A stretch of 64,000 nucleotides of DNA from Deltaproteobacteria bacterium. GTDB lineage: Bacteria > Myxococcota > Myxococcia > Myxococcales > Anaeromyxobacteraceae. The translations under genes were made by a program, and so were the position numbers. The stretch covers positions 1 through 64,000 of the forward strand of contig JACRMN010000024.1 in the NCBI GenBank assembly GCA_016214955.1, in the 5' to 3' direction. Below, in pieces: positions 40,477-51,828 of this stretch. The notes beneath the pieces were generated by a model. That model saw only the letters and a program-made list of their open reading frames with translations. It ran no database searches and was not told the DNA's origin. How positions within the stretch are numbered: the stretch's first letter is position 1; every line of letters begins with the position of its first letter.

Positions 40477-42593
40477 GGCCGCTTCCCGAAGAGCCGCCCG
40501 AAGAACCCGCGCCGCTGCGGCGCGCCCTGCGGCGGCGGCGCGGCCGCTCCCCGGGCCGGCGAGGGGGCCTGGGGCATCTGGAGCTTGGCCCGCAGGACCT
40601 CCGGGGTGTCGCGGGTCGCCAGGCGCGCCTGCTCCACCTTGCCGCTGGCGAGGTCGCGCGCCGAGACGGAGAGGATCCCCTCCTGGCCCATGGTGAACTC
40701 CACTGCCACCCGCACCTGGCCGCGGGGCCGCGCAGGGAGGTCGCCGAGCTTCACGGTGCCCAGGTACTCGCACTCGGACGCCTGGGCCGAGTCGCCCTGG
40801 AACACGGCCAGCTCCAGCTCGGTCTGCCCGTCGCGCACCGTGGCCAGCTCGTAGCTCTTCCGGGCCGGGAGCCGGGTGTTGCGCGGCAGCACCTGGGCCA
40901 TGCGGCCGCCGGGCAGCCCGACCCCGATGCCCATGGCCAGCACGTCGATGAGCACCACCGAGTCGATGCGGGCGGCGGTGTCGGCGAGGAGCGCCGCGCC
41001 CAGGGCCACCGCCTCGTCGGGGTGCACCGCGCGGGACGGCTCCTTGCCGGTGAGCTCGCGCATGCGCTTCCAGACGAGTGGCATGCGGCTCTGACCGCCC
41101 ACCAGCAGCACCTGGTCCAGGTCGCCCGGGCCGATCCCCTTGGCCGCCAGGGTCTGGGTGCACACCTCCACGGTGCGGTCCACCAGCCGGGCGGTGAGCT
41201 GCTCCAGCTCCTCGCGGGTCACCTCGACGCGCAGCTCGACGTCCTCCCCCTGGGCGTCGCGGCACAGGTAGGGCACGTGGATCAGCGCCTTCTCGCGGGC
41301 CGAGAGGGCGACCTTGGCCTCCTCGGCGGCGTCGCGGATGCGCTGCCAGGCACCGCGGTCGGCCGGCGGGGCGAATCCCTGCTCCTCCATGAAGCGGTAG
41401 ACGACGTGGTCCACGAGCTGGTTGTCGAAGTCCACGCCGCCGAGGAAGGTGTCGCCGCCGGTGGAGAGCACCTCGTAGATCTCTCCCTGCACGTCCACCA
41501 CCGAGGCGTCGAAGGTGCCGCCGCCCAGGTCGTAGACCAGCACCTTCTCCGAGAGGCCGCGGCCGAAGCCGTAGGCCAGCGCGGCGGCGGTGGGCTCGTT
41601 GACGATTCGCTCCACGGTGAGCCCGGCGAGCCGCCCTGCCTCGCGCACCGCCTGGCGCTGGTGGTCGTTGTAGTAGGCCGGGACCGTGACCACGGCGCGG
41701 GTCACCTCTTCGCCCAGCGCCTGCGAGGCCATCTGCCGGACCTCGGCGAGGACGAAGGCCGAGATCTGGGCCAGGGAGAACGCGCGGCCGGCGAAGCGCA
41801 CCGCCGCCTCGCCCTCGGCCCCCTCGACGATGTCGTAGTGGAAGCGGTCGCGGCAGGCCTGGACCGTGGGGCTCTGGAACGGGCGCCCCACCAGCCGCTT
41901 CGAGCCGTAGACGGTGTCGCGGGGGTTCACCACCATCTGGGCGCGGGCCGGGTGGCCCACCAGGAGCCGGCCGTGCGCGTCGTAGGCGACCACCGAGGGG
42001 ATGGTGCTCCAGCCCTGGCGCGAGGCCAGCACCCGGGCCTTGCCCCCCTCGGCCACCGCCACGCAGGAGTTGGTGGTTCCGAGGTCGATGCCGACGGCGC
42101 GCGTCGAGGGTCGCAGCGTTCCCCGGGGGCCGGGCTGGGCAGGAGACTCGCCGGCCGGTGCCGCACCCGCCGGCGGCTCGAGGACCGTCTCCTCGAAGGC
42201 CGGAGCCCCCTCCTCGGGCGGCCCGGGAGGCTCCGACCCCTGCCCCGCCCTGGGCTGGGTGGCCACCACCAGGTCCACGAGCTTGGCGCTGTCGGGGGCG
42301 AGGTCGGTGAAGCGGATGCCCATGCCGGGGCGCCGGAGGGGCTCGCCCGGAGCCGACGGGCCCGAGGTCCAGGCCACCACCCCGCGGCCACGGATGGCCT
42401 GCTGGCCGGTGGCGAGCTGGATGTCGATGGACACCGGGGTACCGGCCGGGCTCGGGTCCCGGGCGCGCACGAAGAGCCCGCCGCGCGACAGGTTGAGCGC
42501 GTACCGCTCCGCGAACTCGTCGAGCGTGCCGCAGGCGACGCGGATGGCGAGCTTCACCTCGACGCGCGGCTCGCGCCGTTTCTCCTCGCCCAT
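40473..42593 (-). CDS. PilZ-Hsp70 fusion protein
   Basis: A 706-residue fusion. Residues 5-115 form a PilZ domain with both c-di-GMP motifs: RREPR (R-x3-R, residues 6-10) and NLSRGGLF (N-x-S-x2-G). A Pro/Ala linker (120-165) follows, then Hsp70 from [19 protein letters not shown], with [29 protein letters not shown] and a beta-sandwich to LSVSARDLASGKV. The helical lid is replaced by a Pro/Ala tail ending FFGRLFGKRP. So c-di-GMP may control the chaperone. Myxococcus SglK shows that Hsp70 paralogues can serve motility. It is coupled to the DsrE gene. Confidence 0.9.
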   Translation of the reverse strand: MGEEKRREPRVEVKLAIRVACGTLDEFAERYALNLSRGGLFVRARDPSPAGTPVSIDIQLATGQQAIRGRGVVAWTSGPSAPGEPLRRPGMGIRFTDLAPDSAKLVDLVVATQPRAGQGSEPPGPPEEGAPAFEETVLEPPAGAAPAGESPAQPGPRGTLRPSTRAVGIDLGTTNSCVAVAEGGKARVLASRQGWSTIPSVVAYDAHGRLLVGHPARAQMVVNPRDTVYGSKRLVGRPFQSPTVQACRDRFHYDIVEGAEGEAAVRFAGRAFSLAQISAFVLAEVRQMASQALGEEVTRAVVTVPAYYNDHQRQAVREAGRLAGLTVERIVNEPTAAALAYGFGRGLSEKVLVYDLGGGTFDASVVDVQGEIYEVLSTGGDTFLGGVDFDNQLVDHVVYRFMEEQGFAPPADRGAWQRIRDAAEEAKVALSAREKALIHVPYLCRDAQGEDVELRVEVTREELEQLTARLVDRTVEVCTQTLAAKGIGPGDLDQVLLVGGQSRMPLVWKRMRELTGKEPSRAVHPDEAVALGAALLADTAARIDSVVLIDVLAMGIGVGLPGGRMAQVLPRNTRLPARKSYELATVRDGQTELELAVFQGDSAQASECEYLGTVKLGDLPARPRGQVRVAVEFTMGQEGILSVSARDLASGKVEQARLATRDTPEVLRAKLQMPQAPSPARGAAAPPPQGAPQRRGFFGRLFGKRP

Positions 42594-42650
42594 GCCGGGA
42601 TCCTACCCCGAGACGACCTACCGGGCGCGCCGGCGGCGCTCACCGGTCGC

Positions 42651-42679
42651 TTGCCTCGCGGCGGCCCCTCTGTTAGAAA
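42651..42679 (+). promoter_or_regulatory. Promoter of tRNA-Leu(GAG)
   Basis: -35 TTGCCT (42651-42656), 17-bp spacer, -10 TAGAAA (42674-42679). The start would lie near 42686, seven bases before the tRNA. Sequence-based prediction. Confidence 0.5.
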
Positions 42680-42692
42680 GCCCGCCCGAAAC

Positions 42693-42777
42693 GCCCAGGT
42701 GGTGGAACTGGTAGACACACCATCTTGAGGGGGTGGCGCCGTAAGGCGTGCGAGTTCGAATCTCGCCCTGGGCACCA
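42693..42777 (+). tRNA. tRNA-Leu (anticodon GAG)
   Basis: 85 nt including an encoded CCA end (42775-42777). The acceptor stem is GCCCAGG/CCTGGGC with discriminator A, the anticodon stem CCATC/GGTGG encloses loop TTGAGGG with anticodon GAG, there is a long variable arm, and the T-loop is TTCGAAT. It reads CUC/CUU codons. It is convergent with secG. In E. coli the same tRNA (leuU) also lies beside secG but in the same direction. Confidence 0.95.
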
Positions 42778-42854
42778 GATGCACGAAGGGGGTCGGGCTC
42801 ACGCCCGGCCCCCTTCTCCTTGTCCAGTTGCTCTTCCGGGATCGCCGCCGCCGG

Positions 42855-43231
42855 CTACTTGGCCGGGGCCGGGGCCGGGGCCGCGGGCGCCGAGGTCGGT
42901 CCCTGCGGAGGCACCGAGACCGGGGCCTGGCCCGGCACCTGGAAAGGCGCCGGAGCCGGGGCCGCAGGCGCGGCCGGCGGGGGCGCCACGGCCTTCACCA
43001 CCGAGGTGGAGCGCGAGGAGAGGACCGCCAGCGTCACCGAGGTGAGCATGAAGATGGCCGCGCAGGCGCTGGTGACCTTCCCGAGGAAGGTCTGGGCGCC
43101 GCGGCCTCCGAAGACCGTCTGGGAGCCGCCGCCGAAGGCGGCGCCCATTCCCCCGCTCTTCCCGGCCTGCAGGAGGATGACGAGGATGAGGACGACGGAG
43201 ACGAAGACGTGGACGACGGTGACGAGGGTGA

Positions 43232-43235
<4 letters not shown>
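42855..43235 (-). CDS. secG: Protein-export membrane protein SecG
   Basis: SecG is the third subunit of the SecYEG translocon. The 126-residue protein has TM1 ([18 protein letters not shown]), the conserved loop [20 protein letters not shown] with [16 protein letters not shown], and TM2 ([16 protein letters not shown]). The tail is a Pro/Ala repeat, longer than usual. The start is TTG at 43233-43235, overlapping the tpiA stop (TTGA), the only coupled start in frame. It is the last gene of the glycolytic operon. Confidence 0.88.
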
Positions 43236-43993
<758 letters not shown>

Positions 43994-43996
43994 CGG

Positions 43997-45178
<1,182 letters not shown>

Positions 45179-45188
45179 GGACCGCCCC

Positions 45189-46190
<1,002 letters not shown>

Positions 46191-46261
46191 GAACTCGCTC
46201 CCCTTGAGGAATTTGTCGTTGGGTCGGAGGGCGAGGCGAATCCGGGCCTCCGAGGGGTCGC

Positions 46262-46290
46262 AAGGTAGCGCCGGGGGCCTTACCTGTCAA
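46262..46290 (-). promoter_or_regulatory. Promoter of the gap-pgk-tpiA-secG operon
   Basis: On the minus strand -35 TTGACA (46285-46290), 17-bp spacer and -10 TACCTT (46262-46267). Predicted start near 46255, giving a leader of about 65 nt with the ribosome site AAGGGGAGCG. It sits just behind the upstream gene's terminator. Confidence 0.75.
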
Positions 46291-46299
46291 CGAGAGTTG

Positions 46300-46337
46300 G
46301 CCGAAAAATGAGAAACGGCGCCCGTTTCCGGGCGCCG
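46300..46337 (-). terminator. Intrinsic terminator of the 64-residue gene
   Basis: A perfect 9-bp stem CGGCGCCCG-TTTC-CGGGCGCCG (46316-46337) is followed on the minus strand by TTTCTCATTTTT. It ends the transcript of the small gene starting at 46582 and separates it from the gap promoter. Confidence 0.85.
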
Positions 46338-46387
46338 CTCGAGCGGTGAGCGGGGGTGCGGGCCGGGCGGCCTGCAGCCTCCGTTCC

Positions 46388-46582
46388 CTACGCCTTGGCC
46401 TGCTTGTCGTCCGACTGGGGGGCGGAGCTGGCGTCGCGCAGATCCTGGGTGACGAGGTCGATGAGCTCGGTCGAGAGGCCGAGGATCTGGTTGGCCGAGT
46501 AGCCGCTGCCGCGCAGCTCCTTGAAGAGCGACTTCGCGAGGATCCGGGTCCCCTTTGCGTCGAGCGCCGTCGGTACCATCAT
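46388..46582 (-). CDS. Small unknown protein (64 residues)
   Basis: The protein reads MMVPTALDAKGTRILAKSLF, then KELRGSGYSANQILGLSTEL, and ends in a polar helix. No membrane segment or metal motif; I do not recognise it. GGGAG lies ten bases before the ATG pair. It has its own intrinsic terminator and lies in a one-gene unit divergent from the FAD dehydrogenase, so it is probably expressed as a single-gene transcript. Confidence 0.65.
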   Translation of the reverse strand: MMVPTALDAKGTRILAKSLFKELRGSGYSANQILGLSTELIDLVTQDLRDASSAPQSDDKQAKA

Positions 46583-46728
46583 GGTTTTCCACTCCCTGGG
46601 GAACGGTGTGCTGCCTGCTGTTGTCCCCTTGGTGCGGGGCAGACAAAGCAACGCACGCGCCACTGCGCGCGGTGCGCGCAACCGCGCGGAATCACTTCTC
46701 TGCCGCGCTGCGTGAACCCGAGCGTGTC

Positions 46729-46746
46729 TGCGTACCTGGGTACGCA
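46729..46746. promoter_or_regulatory. Perfect 18-bp palindrome in a divergent promoter region
   Basis: TGCGTACC-TG-GGTACGCA is an inverted repeat with 8-bp arms and a 2-bp spacer. It lies between the 64-residue gene (minus) and the FAD dehydrogenase (plus). Its symmetry suits a dimeric regulator that could act on either gene. Confidence 0.5.
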
Positions 46747-46823
46747 CTTGAACCCGTCCGGGACGGAAGCCGCGTACGCTACTTCGCACGCGTTCCCGGC
46801 GCCGCCGCGGTAGAAGGGACGGC

Positions 46824-48419
46824 TTGCGCTACCGCATCGGCAACGTGTGGCTCTGGCTCGACGAGCGCGACGAGGCGCTCCCCGGCCGTGCCGCGGAGAA
46901 GCTGGGCATCGGCCGCGAGGGCATCCGGCACCTGGCCGTGGTCCGGCGCTCGCTCGACGCGCGCAGGAAGGGCCACCCGCGCTGGCTGATGACGCTGGAG
47001 GTGGAGCTCGCCGGGGCGCTGCCGGGCGAGCGGCCCGACGTCTCCCTCGCCCCGGCCCCGGCTCCGGCGCCGGAGCGGGTAAGGTCCCCTGCCCTGCCGC
47101 CGGTCATCGTGGGCGCCGGCCCGGCCGGCCTCTTCTGCGCCTGGGGCCTTCTGGAGCGCGGCGTCGCCTCGGTGGTGCTCGACCGCGGCAAGCCGGTGTC
47201 GCCGCGCCGCCGCGACGTGGCGAAGCTCATGCGGGCCGGGGAGCTCGATCCCGAGTCGAACATGAACTTCGGCGAGGGGGGCGCCGGGGCCTACACCGAC
47301 GGCAAGCTGGGGACCCGCATCCACCACCCCGACGTCCGCAAGGTGGTGGAGCTCTTCGCCCGCTTCGGCGCCGTGCAGCGCATCCTCGAGGAGGGGAAGC
47401 CCCACGTCGGCTCCGACCTCCTTCCCACCGCGGTGGCGGCGATGCGGGCGGAGCTCGAGGCCGGCGGCTGCCGCTTCGAGTGGGGCGCCCGGGTGGACGA
47501 TCTGGAGGTGTCCGGCGGGCGGGTGCGGGGCGTGCGGCTCGCCGACGGGCGCGGCCTCCCCGCCGACAGGGTGGTGCTGGCGCCGGGGAACAGCGCCCGC
47601 GAGCTGTACCAGCTCTTCGCCGACCGCCGCTGGCCCATCGAGGCCAAGCCCTTCGCCGCTGGCTTCCGGGCCGAGCACCCGCAGGCCTTCATCGACCGCG
47701 TCCAGTACGGCACCGCCGCCGGCCACCCCGGCCTGCCGCCGGCCGACTACAAGCTGGCCGACAACCCGCGCGTCGAGGGGGCGGTGCGCGGGGTCTTCTC
47801 CTTCTGCATGTGCCCGGGCGGCGTGGTGGTGCCCACGCCCACCGAGCCGGGCCTGCAGTGCACCAACGGCATGTCCAACTCGGCCCGCTCCTCGCCCCTC
47901 GCCAACGCCGGCATCGTCGCGGCGGTGTCCCTGGCCGACTTCGAGGCCGAGGGGTTCACTGGCCCGCTCGCGGGCCTGGCCTGGCAGCGCAAGTGGGAGC
48001 GAGCCGCCTACGAGCTGGGCGGTGGCGGGTTCCACGCCCCGGCCCAGCGCCTCGCCGACTACCTGGCCGGCCGCCCCGGCACGCCGCCGGCCGGGCGCAC
48101 CTCCTACCGGCCCGGCCTGGCCCACGCCGACCTGGCGCTCCTCTTCCCGCCCCCGGTGCGGGCGGCGCTGCGCGAGGGGCTCCGGGCCTTCGACAGGCGC
48201 ATGCGGGGCTTCGCCTCGGGCGAGGCCATCCTCATCGGCGCCGAGACCCGCACCAGCGCCCCCTGCCGGCTGGTGCGCGGCGAGGCCTTCTCCTCGCCGG
48301 GCATCGACGGGCTCTACCCGGCGGGCGAGGGGGCAGGTTACGCCGGCGGCATCGTCTCCTCGGCGGTGGACGGGCTGCGGGTGGCCGAGGCCATCGCCGG
48401 GGAGCTGGGGCCGCCGTGA
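46824..48419 (+). CDS. FAD-dependent dehydrogenase (COG2509-like)
   Basis: A 531-residue flavoprotein. An N-terminal domain (RIGNVWLWLDERDEALPGR, 1-90) precedes the FAD-binding GxGxxG motif PVIVGAGPAGLFCAWGLLER near 94. Landmarks include SNMNFGEGGAGAYTDGKLGT, FSFCMCPGGVVVPTPTEPG and the C-terminal GLYPAGEGAGYAGGIVSSA. This layout fits the uncharacterised FAD-dependent dehydrogenases of COG2509; substrate unknown. It starts with TTG at 46824, with GAAGGGAC upstream. The next gene overlaps its stop. Confidence 0.82.
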   Translation: MRYRIGNVWLWLDERDEALPGRAAEKLGIGREGIRHLAVVRRSLDARRKGHPRWLMTLEVELAGALPGERPDVSLAPAPAPAPERVRSPALPPVIVGAGPAGLFCAWGLLERGVASVVLDRGKPVSPRRRDVAKLMRAGELDPESNMNFGEGGAGAYTDGKLGTRIHHPDVRKVVELFARFGAVQRILEEGKPHVGSDLLPTAVAAMRAELEAGGCRFEWGARVDDLEVSGGRVRGVRLADGRGLPADRVVLAPGNSARELYQLFADRRWPIEAKPFAAGFRAEHPQAFIDRVQYGTAAGHPGLPPADYKLADNPRVEGAVRGVFSFCMCPGGVVVPTPTEPGLQCTNGMSNSARSSPLANAGIVAAVSLADFEAEGFTGPLAGLAWQRKWERAAYELGGGGFHAPAQRLADYLAGRPGTPPAGRTSYRPGLAHADLALLFPPPVRAALREGLRAFDRRMRGFASGEAILIGAETRTSAPCRLVRGEAFSSPGIDGLYPAGEGAGYAGGIVSSAVDGLRVAEAIAGELGPP

Positions 48420-48709
48420 GGGGGCCGCGGGCCACGCGCCGACCGCCGCGGCGCTACCTGGTGCGGAACGCCGAGGGGCGGGAGCTCCTCTGCCCGAGCC
48501 TCGCCGACCTGCACAGCCTCTACGACCAGGGCTTCCTCACCGACGAGGACCAGGTGAAGCCGGAGGGAGCGGGCGAGTGGACGCCGCTCGGCCGCTTCCC
48601 GGCGCTGGCGGGCGCCCAGGCGCGCCGCCGCGAGCCGCGGAAGATGGCGCTCCTCCTGGCGGCGGTGGCGGCGCTGTCGCTGGGGGTGTGGCTGCTGGCG
48701 AGGCGCTGA
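48416..48709 (+). CDS. Small GYF_2-like membrane protein
   Basis: A 97-residue protein: basic N-terminus, a GYF_2-like region (RYLVRNAEGRELLCPSLADL, then VKPEGAGEWTPLGRFPAL) and a C-terminal transmembrane helix (ALLLAAVAALSLGVWLLA). GTG start at 48416-48418 overlaps the FAD dehydrogenase stop. The GYF_2-like segment resembles the N-terminal domain of the AgmX/PglI-like protein near 35 kb. Function unknown. Confidence 0.6.
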   Translation: MRGPRATRRPPRRYLVRNAEGRELLCPSLADLHSLYDQGFLTDEDQVKPEGAGEWTPLGRFPALAGAQARRREPRKMALLLAAVAALSLGVWLLARR

Positions 48710-48712
48710 AGG

Positions 48713-49078
48713 CTACTTGCCGGCGCGCCCGTAGGCGTCCTCGAGCCGGACCACGTCCTCGACCTCGGGCGTCGAGACCTCGAGGATGTCGCAGTCGGTG
48801 ACCGCCACCATGCGGTGCTTGGTGAAGGGCCTCACGTGGTAGCTCTGCCCGGGCACGAGCCGGTGCTCGGTGAGCGTTCCCTCCCCCTCGTCGAGCACCA
48901 GCAGGAGGTCGCCGCTCCACAGGTGGATCGTCTCGTCCTTCCGCTCGTGGTACTGCAGCGAGAGCTTGTGGCCTGCCTTCACGTGGAGGACCTTGCCCAC
49001 GTAGCGATCGGTCTGCGCCCACCAGAGCTCGTGGCCCCAGGGCTTCTCCACACGCTTGGGATTCTCGAACTTGGCCAT
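48713..49078 (-). CDS. Cupin of the mannose-6-phosphate isomerase type
   Basis: A 121-residue single cupin, KPWGHELWWAQTDRYVGKVL followed by LSLQYHERKDETIHLWSGD and PFTKHRMVAV, matching the C-terminal cupin of bifunctional mannose-1-phosphate guanylyltransferase/phosphomannose isomerase. The metal ligands H-x3-K-D-E-T are present. It could isomerise a sugar phosphate or only bind one. It is convergent with the small GYF_2-like gene. Confidence 0.75.
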   Translation of the reverse strand: MAKFENPKRVEKPWGHELWWAQTDRYVGKVLHVKAGHKLSLQYHERKDETIHLWSGDLLLVLDEGEGTLTEHRLVPGQSYHVRPFTKHRMVAVTDCDILEVSTPEVEDVVRLEDAYGRAGK

Positions 49079-49133
49079 GGTGCATCCTATGCCGTGCGCC
49101 CGCCGCGCGGACAGCGGAGGCCCTCGACGGGAC

Positions 49134-49904
49134 TCAGTTGCCTGCGGCCACGAAGCCCTTCACGCCCTTCTGCGCCAGCGCCGCCCGGCGCTTCTCGGCC
49201 TCCTCGCGCGTCGGGTAGGCGCCCACCCGCACCCGGTACCAGGTGCCCTTGCCCGGCACCTCGGCCACGGCGACGCGGGCCCCCTCGGCGGCGTGGCGCT
49301 TCTGGAGGCGCTGGGCCTCGGCCTCGCTCTGGGTGGCGGCGATCTGGACGCAGAAGCTCCCGGTGCCGCCGGCGTCGGCCTTTCCGGAGACCCGGGCCAC
49401 GGCGGCGGCCACGGCGTCGGCCTTGGGCTTCGCGGCCGGCCTGGCCGCGGGCTTGGCGGCCGCCGCGCGGGGGGGCGCCTTGGCAGGGGCGCCCGGCTTC
49501 TTCGGCGCAGCCTCCTCGGCCGGCGCAGGGGCCGTCTTCTCGGGAGGCGGGGGCGGAAGCGAGTTGAGGGCGGTGCCGGTGGCCGGGGCGCCGGGCTCGG
49601 GCCTCGCCGGTGGGGGCGGCTCGGCGATGGGCGCCTCGCCCTGTCCTTTGGTCAGCACCTCGTGGGCCGAGAGCCTGGGTTCCTTCTCGCGAGGCGGCGG
49701 CGGGACCGGCGGCTTGTCGAGGGCGGCCAGCGGGTTGTCGGCGCGAGGCGGCGGCGGGGGCCTCGGCGCCAGCTGGCGGCCCACCGAGAGGCCGAGCACG
49801 AAGACCGCCCCCAGCACCACCAGCGCCCCCACCACGATGGAGGCGACCTGCTTGCCGTCGAGGCTGAGCTCGAACCGACGCCTGATCCGGTTGTTCTCTC
49901 GCAT
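49134..49904 (-). CDS. SPOR-domain membrane protein
   Basis: A 256-residue protein with a cytosolic N-terminus (MRENNRIRRRFELSLDGKQV), one transmembrane helix (SIVVGALVVLGAVFVLGLSV, 22-41), a Pro/Ala linker of about 130 residues and a C-terminal SPOR domain (GSFCVQIAATQSEAEAQRLQ, WYRVRVGAYPTREEAEKR). SPOR domains bind denuded septal peptidoglycan, so this is a division-site protein of FtsN-like layout. It follows argS by 59 bases. Confidence 0.82.
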   Translation of the reverse strand: MRENNRIRRRFELSLDGKQVASIVVGALVVLGAVFVLGLSVGRQLAPRPPPPPRADNPLAALDKPPVPPPPREKEPRLSAHEVLTKGQGEAPIAEPPPPARPEPGAPATGTALNSLPPPPPEKTAPAPAEEAAPKKPGAPAKAPPRAAAAKPAARPAAKPKADAVAAAVARVSGKADAGGTGSFCVQIAATQSEAEAQRLQKRHAAEGARVAVAEVPGKGTWYRVRVGAYPTREEAEKRRAALAQKGVKGFVAAGN

Positions 49905-49963
49905 CTCCGCTCCGAGCGGATTCTAGGCGGCGGCGCCGCCCTGGCCATTTTCCGGCCGGGCCG

Positions 49964-51763
49964 CTACTCCTCGTCGACGGGGGCGCTCTCCATCCGCTCG
50001 GGCGCGGCCACGCCCAGCACCGCCAGGCCGTTGGCCAGCACCTGCTGGAGCGCCTTGCACAGGTAGAGCCGCCCGGCGGTGGTCACCGGGTCGGGGCCGA
50101 TGACCCGCTCGCCGGTGCGCTTGCCGCCCGTGTAGTAGGAGTGGAAGGCGGCGATGGTCTCCTGGAGGAAGTAGGCGACCCGGTGCGGCTCGAAGGCCAG
50201 TGCCGCCCCGGCCAGCAACTCCGGGAAGGAGAGCACGCGGCGCAGCAGGTCCTGCTCCTCGGGCAGCGCCAGCCGGCGCACCGCCTCGAGGTCGTAGCGC
50301 GGCGCGGCGATGCCGGCCTCGGCGGCCCGCCGCAGGATGCTGGCGATGCGGGCGTGGCCGTACTGGACGTAGAAGACCGGGTTGTCGAGCGTCTGCTGCT
50401 TGGCCAGGTCGAGGTCGAAGTCGAGCTGGGCGTCGGCCCGGCGCGTGAGGAAGAGGTAGCGGGCGGCGTCGCGCCCCACCTCGTCCACCACCTCGCGCAG
50501 CCAGACCACGTTGCCCGACCGCTTGCCCATCTTCACGGCCTCGCCGCCGCGGGTCAGGTTGACCATCTGGATGAGCACCACGTGCAGGTCGTCGCGCTGG
50601 TGGCCCAGCGCCTGGAGCGCCGCCTTGAGCCTGGGGACGTAGCCGCCGTGGTCGGCGCCGAGGACGTCGACGAGCTTGTCGGCCCGCTGCCGCTTCTGCC
50701 AGTGGTAGGCGATGTCGGCGCAGAAGTAGGTGGGCGTGCCGTCGGCCTTCTTCACCGGCCGGTCCACCTCGTCGCCGTACTGGGACGAGCGGAAGAGCGT
50801 GAGGTCGTCGGCCGCCGTCATCCCCTCCTCGTCGGCGATGGCGGCGACGTGTGCCGGCGGCGGCGGCGCACCCTTCTTGGAGCGGGGCGGGGGCAGCTTG
50901 CCCACGTAGACCAGGTCCTTCGCGGTGAGCTCGGCGAGGAAGCGCTCCACCGCGCCAGACTGGTAGAGCGCCTTCTCGGAGGACCAGACGTCGTAGCGCC
51001 CCACGCCGATGGCCTCGAGGTCCTCCCGGATCATCCCCAGCACGTGCTCCACGGCCCGGTCGCGGAAGGGAGCCAGCCAGGAGCTCTCGGGCGCGTCGAG
51101 CCAGCGATCGCCGTCGGCGGCCTTCACGGCGCGGGCGATGTCGACGACGTACTCGCCGGGGTAGCCCTTGGGCGGGAACACCACCTGGCGGCCGTGCAGC
51201 TCCTGGTAGCGGAGGTGGACGGAGCGGGCCAGGGTCTGGACCTGGGCGCCGAAGTCGTTGACGTAGTACTCGCGGGTGACGGCGTGGCCGCTCCAGTCGA
51301 GCAGCCGCGCCACCACGTCGCCGGTGACGGCGTTGCGGCCGTGGCCCACGTGCATGGGGCCGGTGGGGTTGGCGGAGACGAACTCGACGTTGACCCGCTT
51401 CCCCTTCCCCGCTCCGGTGCGGCCGAAGGCGGCGCCCTGGCGCTCCACCTCGGCGAGGCCCCGGAACCAGACGTCGGCGGCGAGGCGCAGGTTGATGAAA
51501 CCAGGCCCGGCGATCTCCACCGAGGCCACCGCGCCGTCGGCGTCCACCGCCCGGAGCTCCTCGACGATGGAGGCCGCCAGCTCGCGGGGCGGCTTGCCAG
51601 CCGCCTTGGAGAGGACCAGCGCGGCGTTGACGGCGAAGTCGCCGTGGCGCGGGTCGCGCGGGGGCTCCACGGTGACCGGGATCGACGCGGCCGGCCAGCG
51701 CCCTGCGGCGGCGCCGCGGGCCAGCGCCTTCTCGAAGAGGTCTCTCACCAGGTCGCGGATCAT
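49964..51763 (-). CDS. argS: Arginyl-tRNA synthetase
   Basis: Class I synthetase, 599 residues. The N-terminal Add1 domain precedes the HIGH-type motif ANPTGPMHVGHGRNAVTGD near 130. The KMSKS-type motif is replaced by AVKMGKRSGNVVWL near 393. The C-terminal anticodon domain has NPVFYVQYGHARIASILRRA and ends near PVDEE. ATG at 51761-51763. No clear ribosome site. It follows the LapB-like gene on the same strand. Confidence 0.95.
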   Translation of the reverse strand: MIRDLVRDLFEKALARGAAAGRWPAASIPVTVEPPRDPRHGDFAVNAALVLSKAAGKPPRELAASIVEELRAVDADGAVASVEIAGPGFINLRLAADVWFRGLAEVERQGAAFGRTGAGKGKRVNVEFVSANPTGPMHVGHGRNAVTGDVVARLLDWSGHAVTREYYVNDFGAQVQTLARSVHLRYQELHGRQVVFPPKGYPGEYVVDIARAVKAADGDRWLDAPESSWLAPFRDRAVEHVLGMIREDLEAIGVGRYDVWSSEKALYQSGAVERFLAELTAKDLVYVGKLPPPRSKKGAPPPPAHVAAIADEEGMTAADDLTLFRSSQYGDEVDRPVKKADGTPTYFCADIAYHWQKRQRADKLVDVLGADHGGYVPRLKAALQALGHQRDDLHVVLIQMVNLTRGGEAVKMGKRSGNVVWLREVVDEVGRDAARYLFLTRRADAQLDFDLDLAKQQTLDNPVFYVQYGHARIASILRRAAEAGIAAPRYDLEAVRRLALPEEQDLLRRVLSFPELLAGAALAFEPHRVAYFLQETIAAFHSYYTGGKRTGERVIGPDPVTTAGRLYLCKALQQVLANGLAVLGVAAPERMESAPVDEE

Positions 51764-51828
51764 GGGAGGCGGAGGAATACCGGGCGCTGCGGCGGGGCGC
51801 AAGGCCCGGGCCCGGCGGGACCCGGGGC

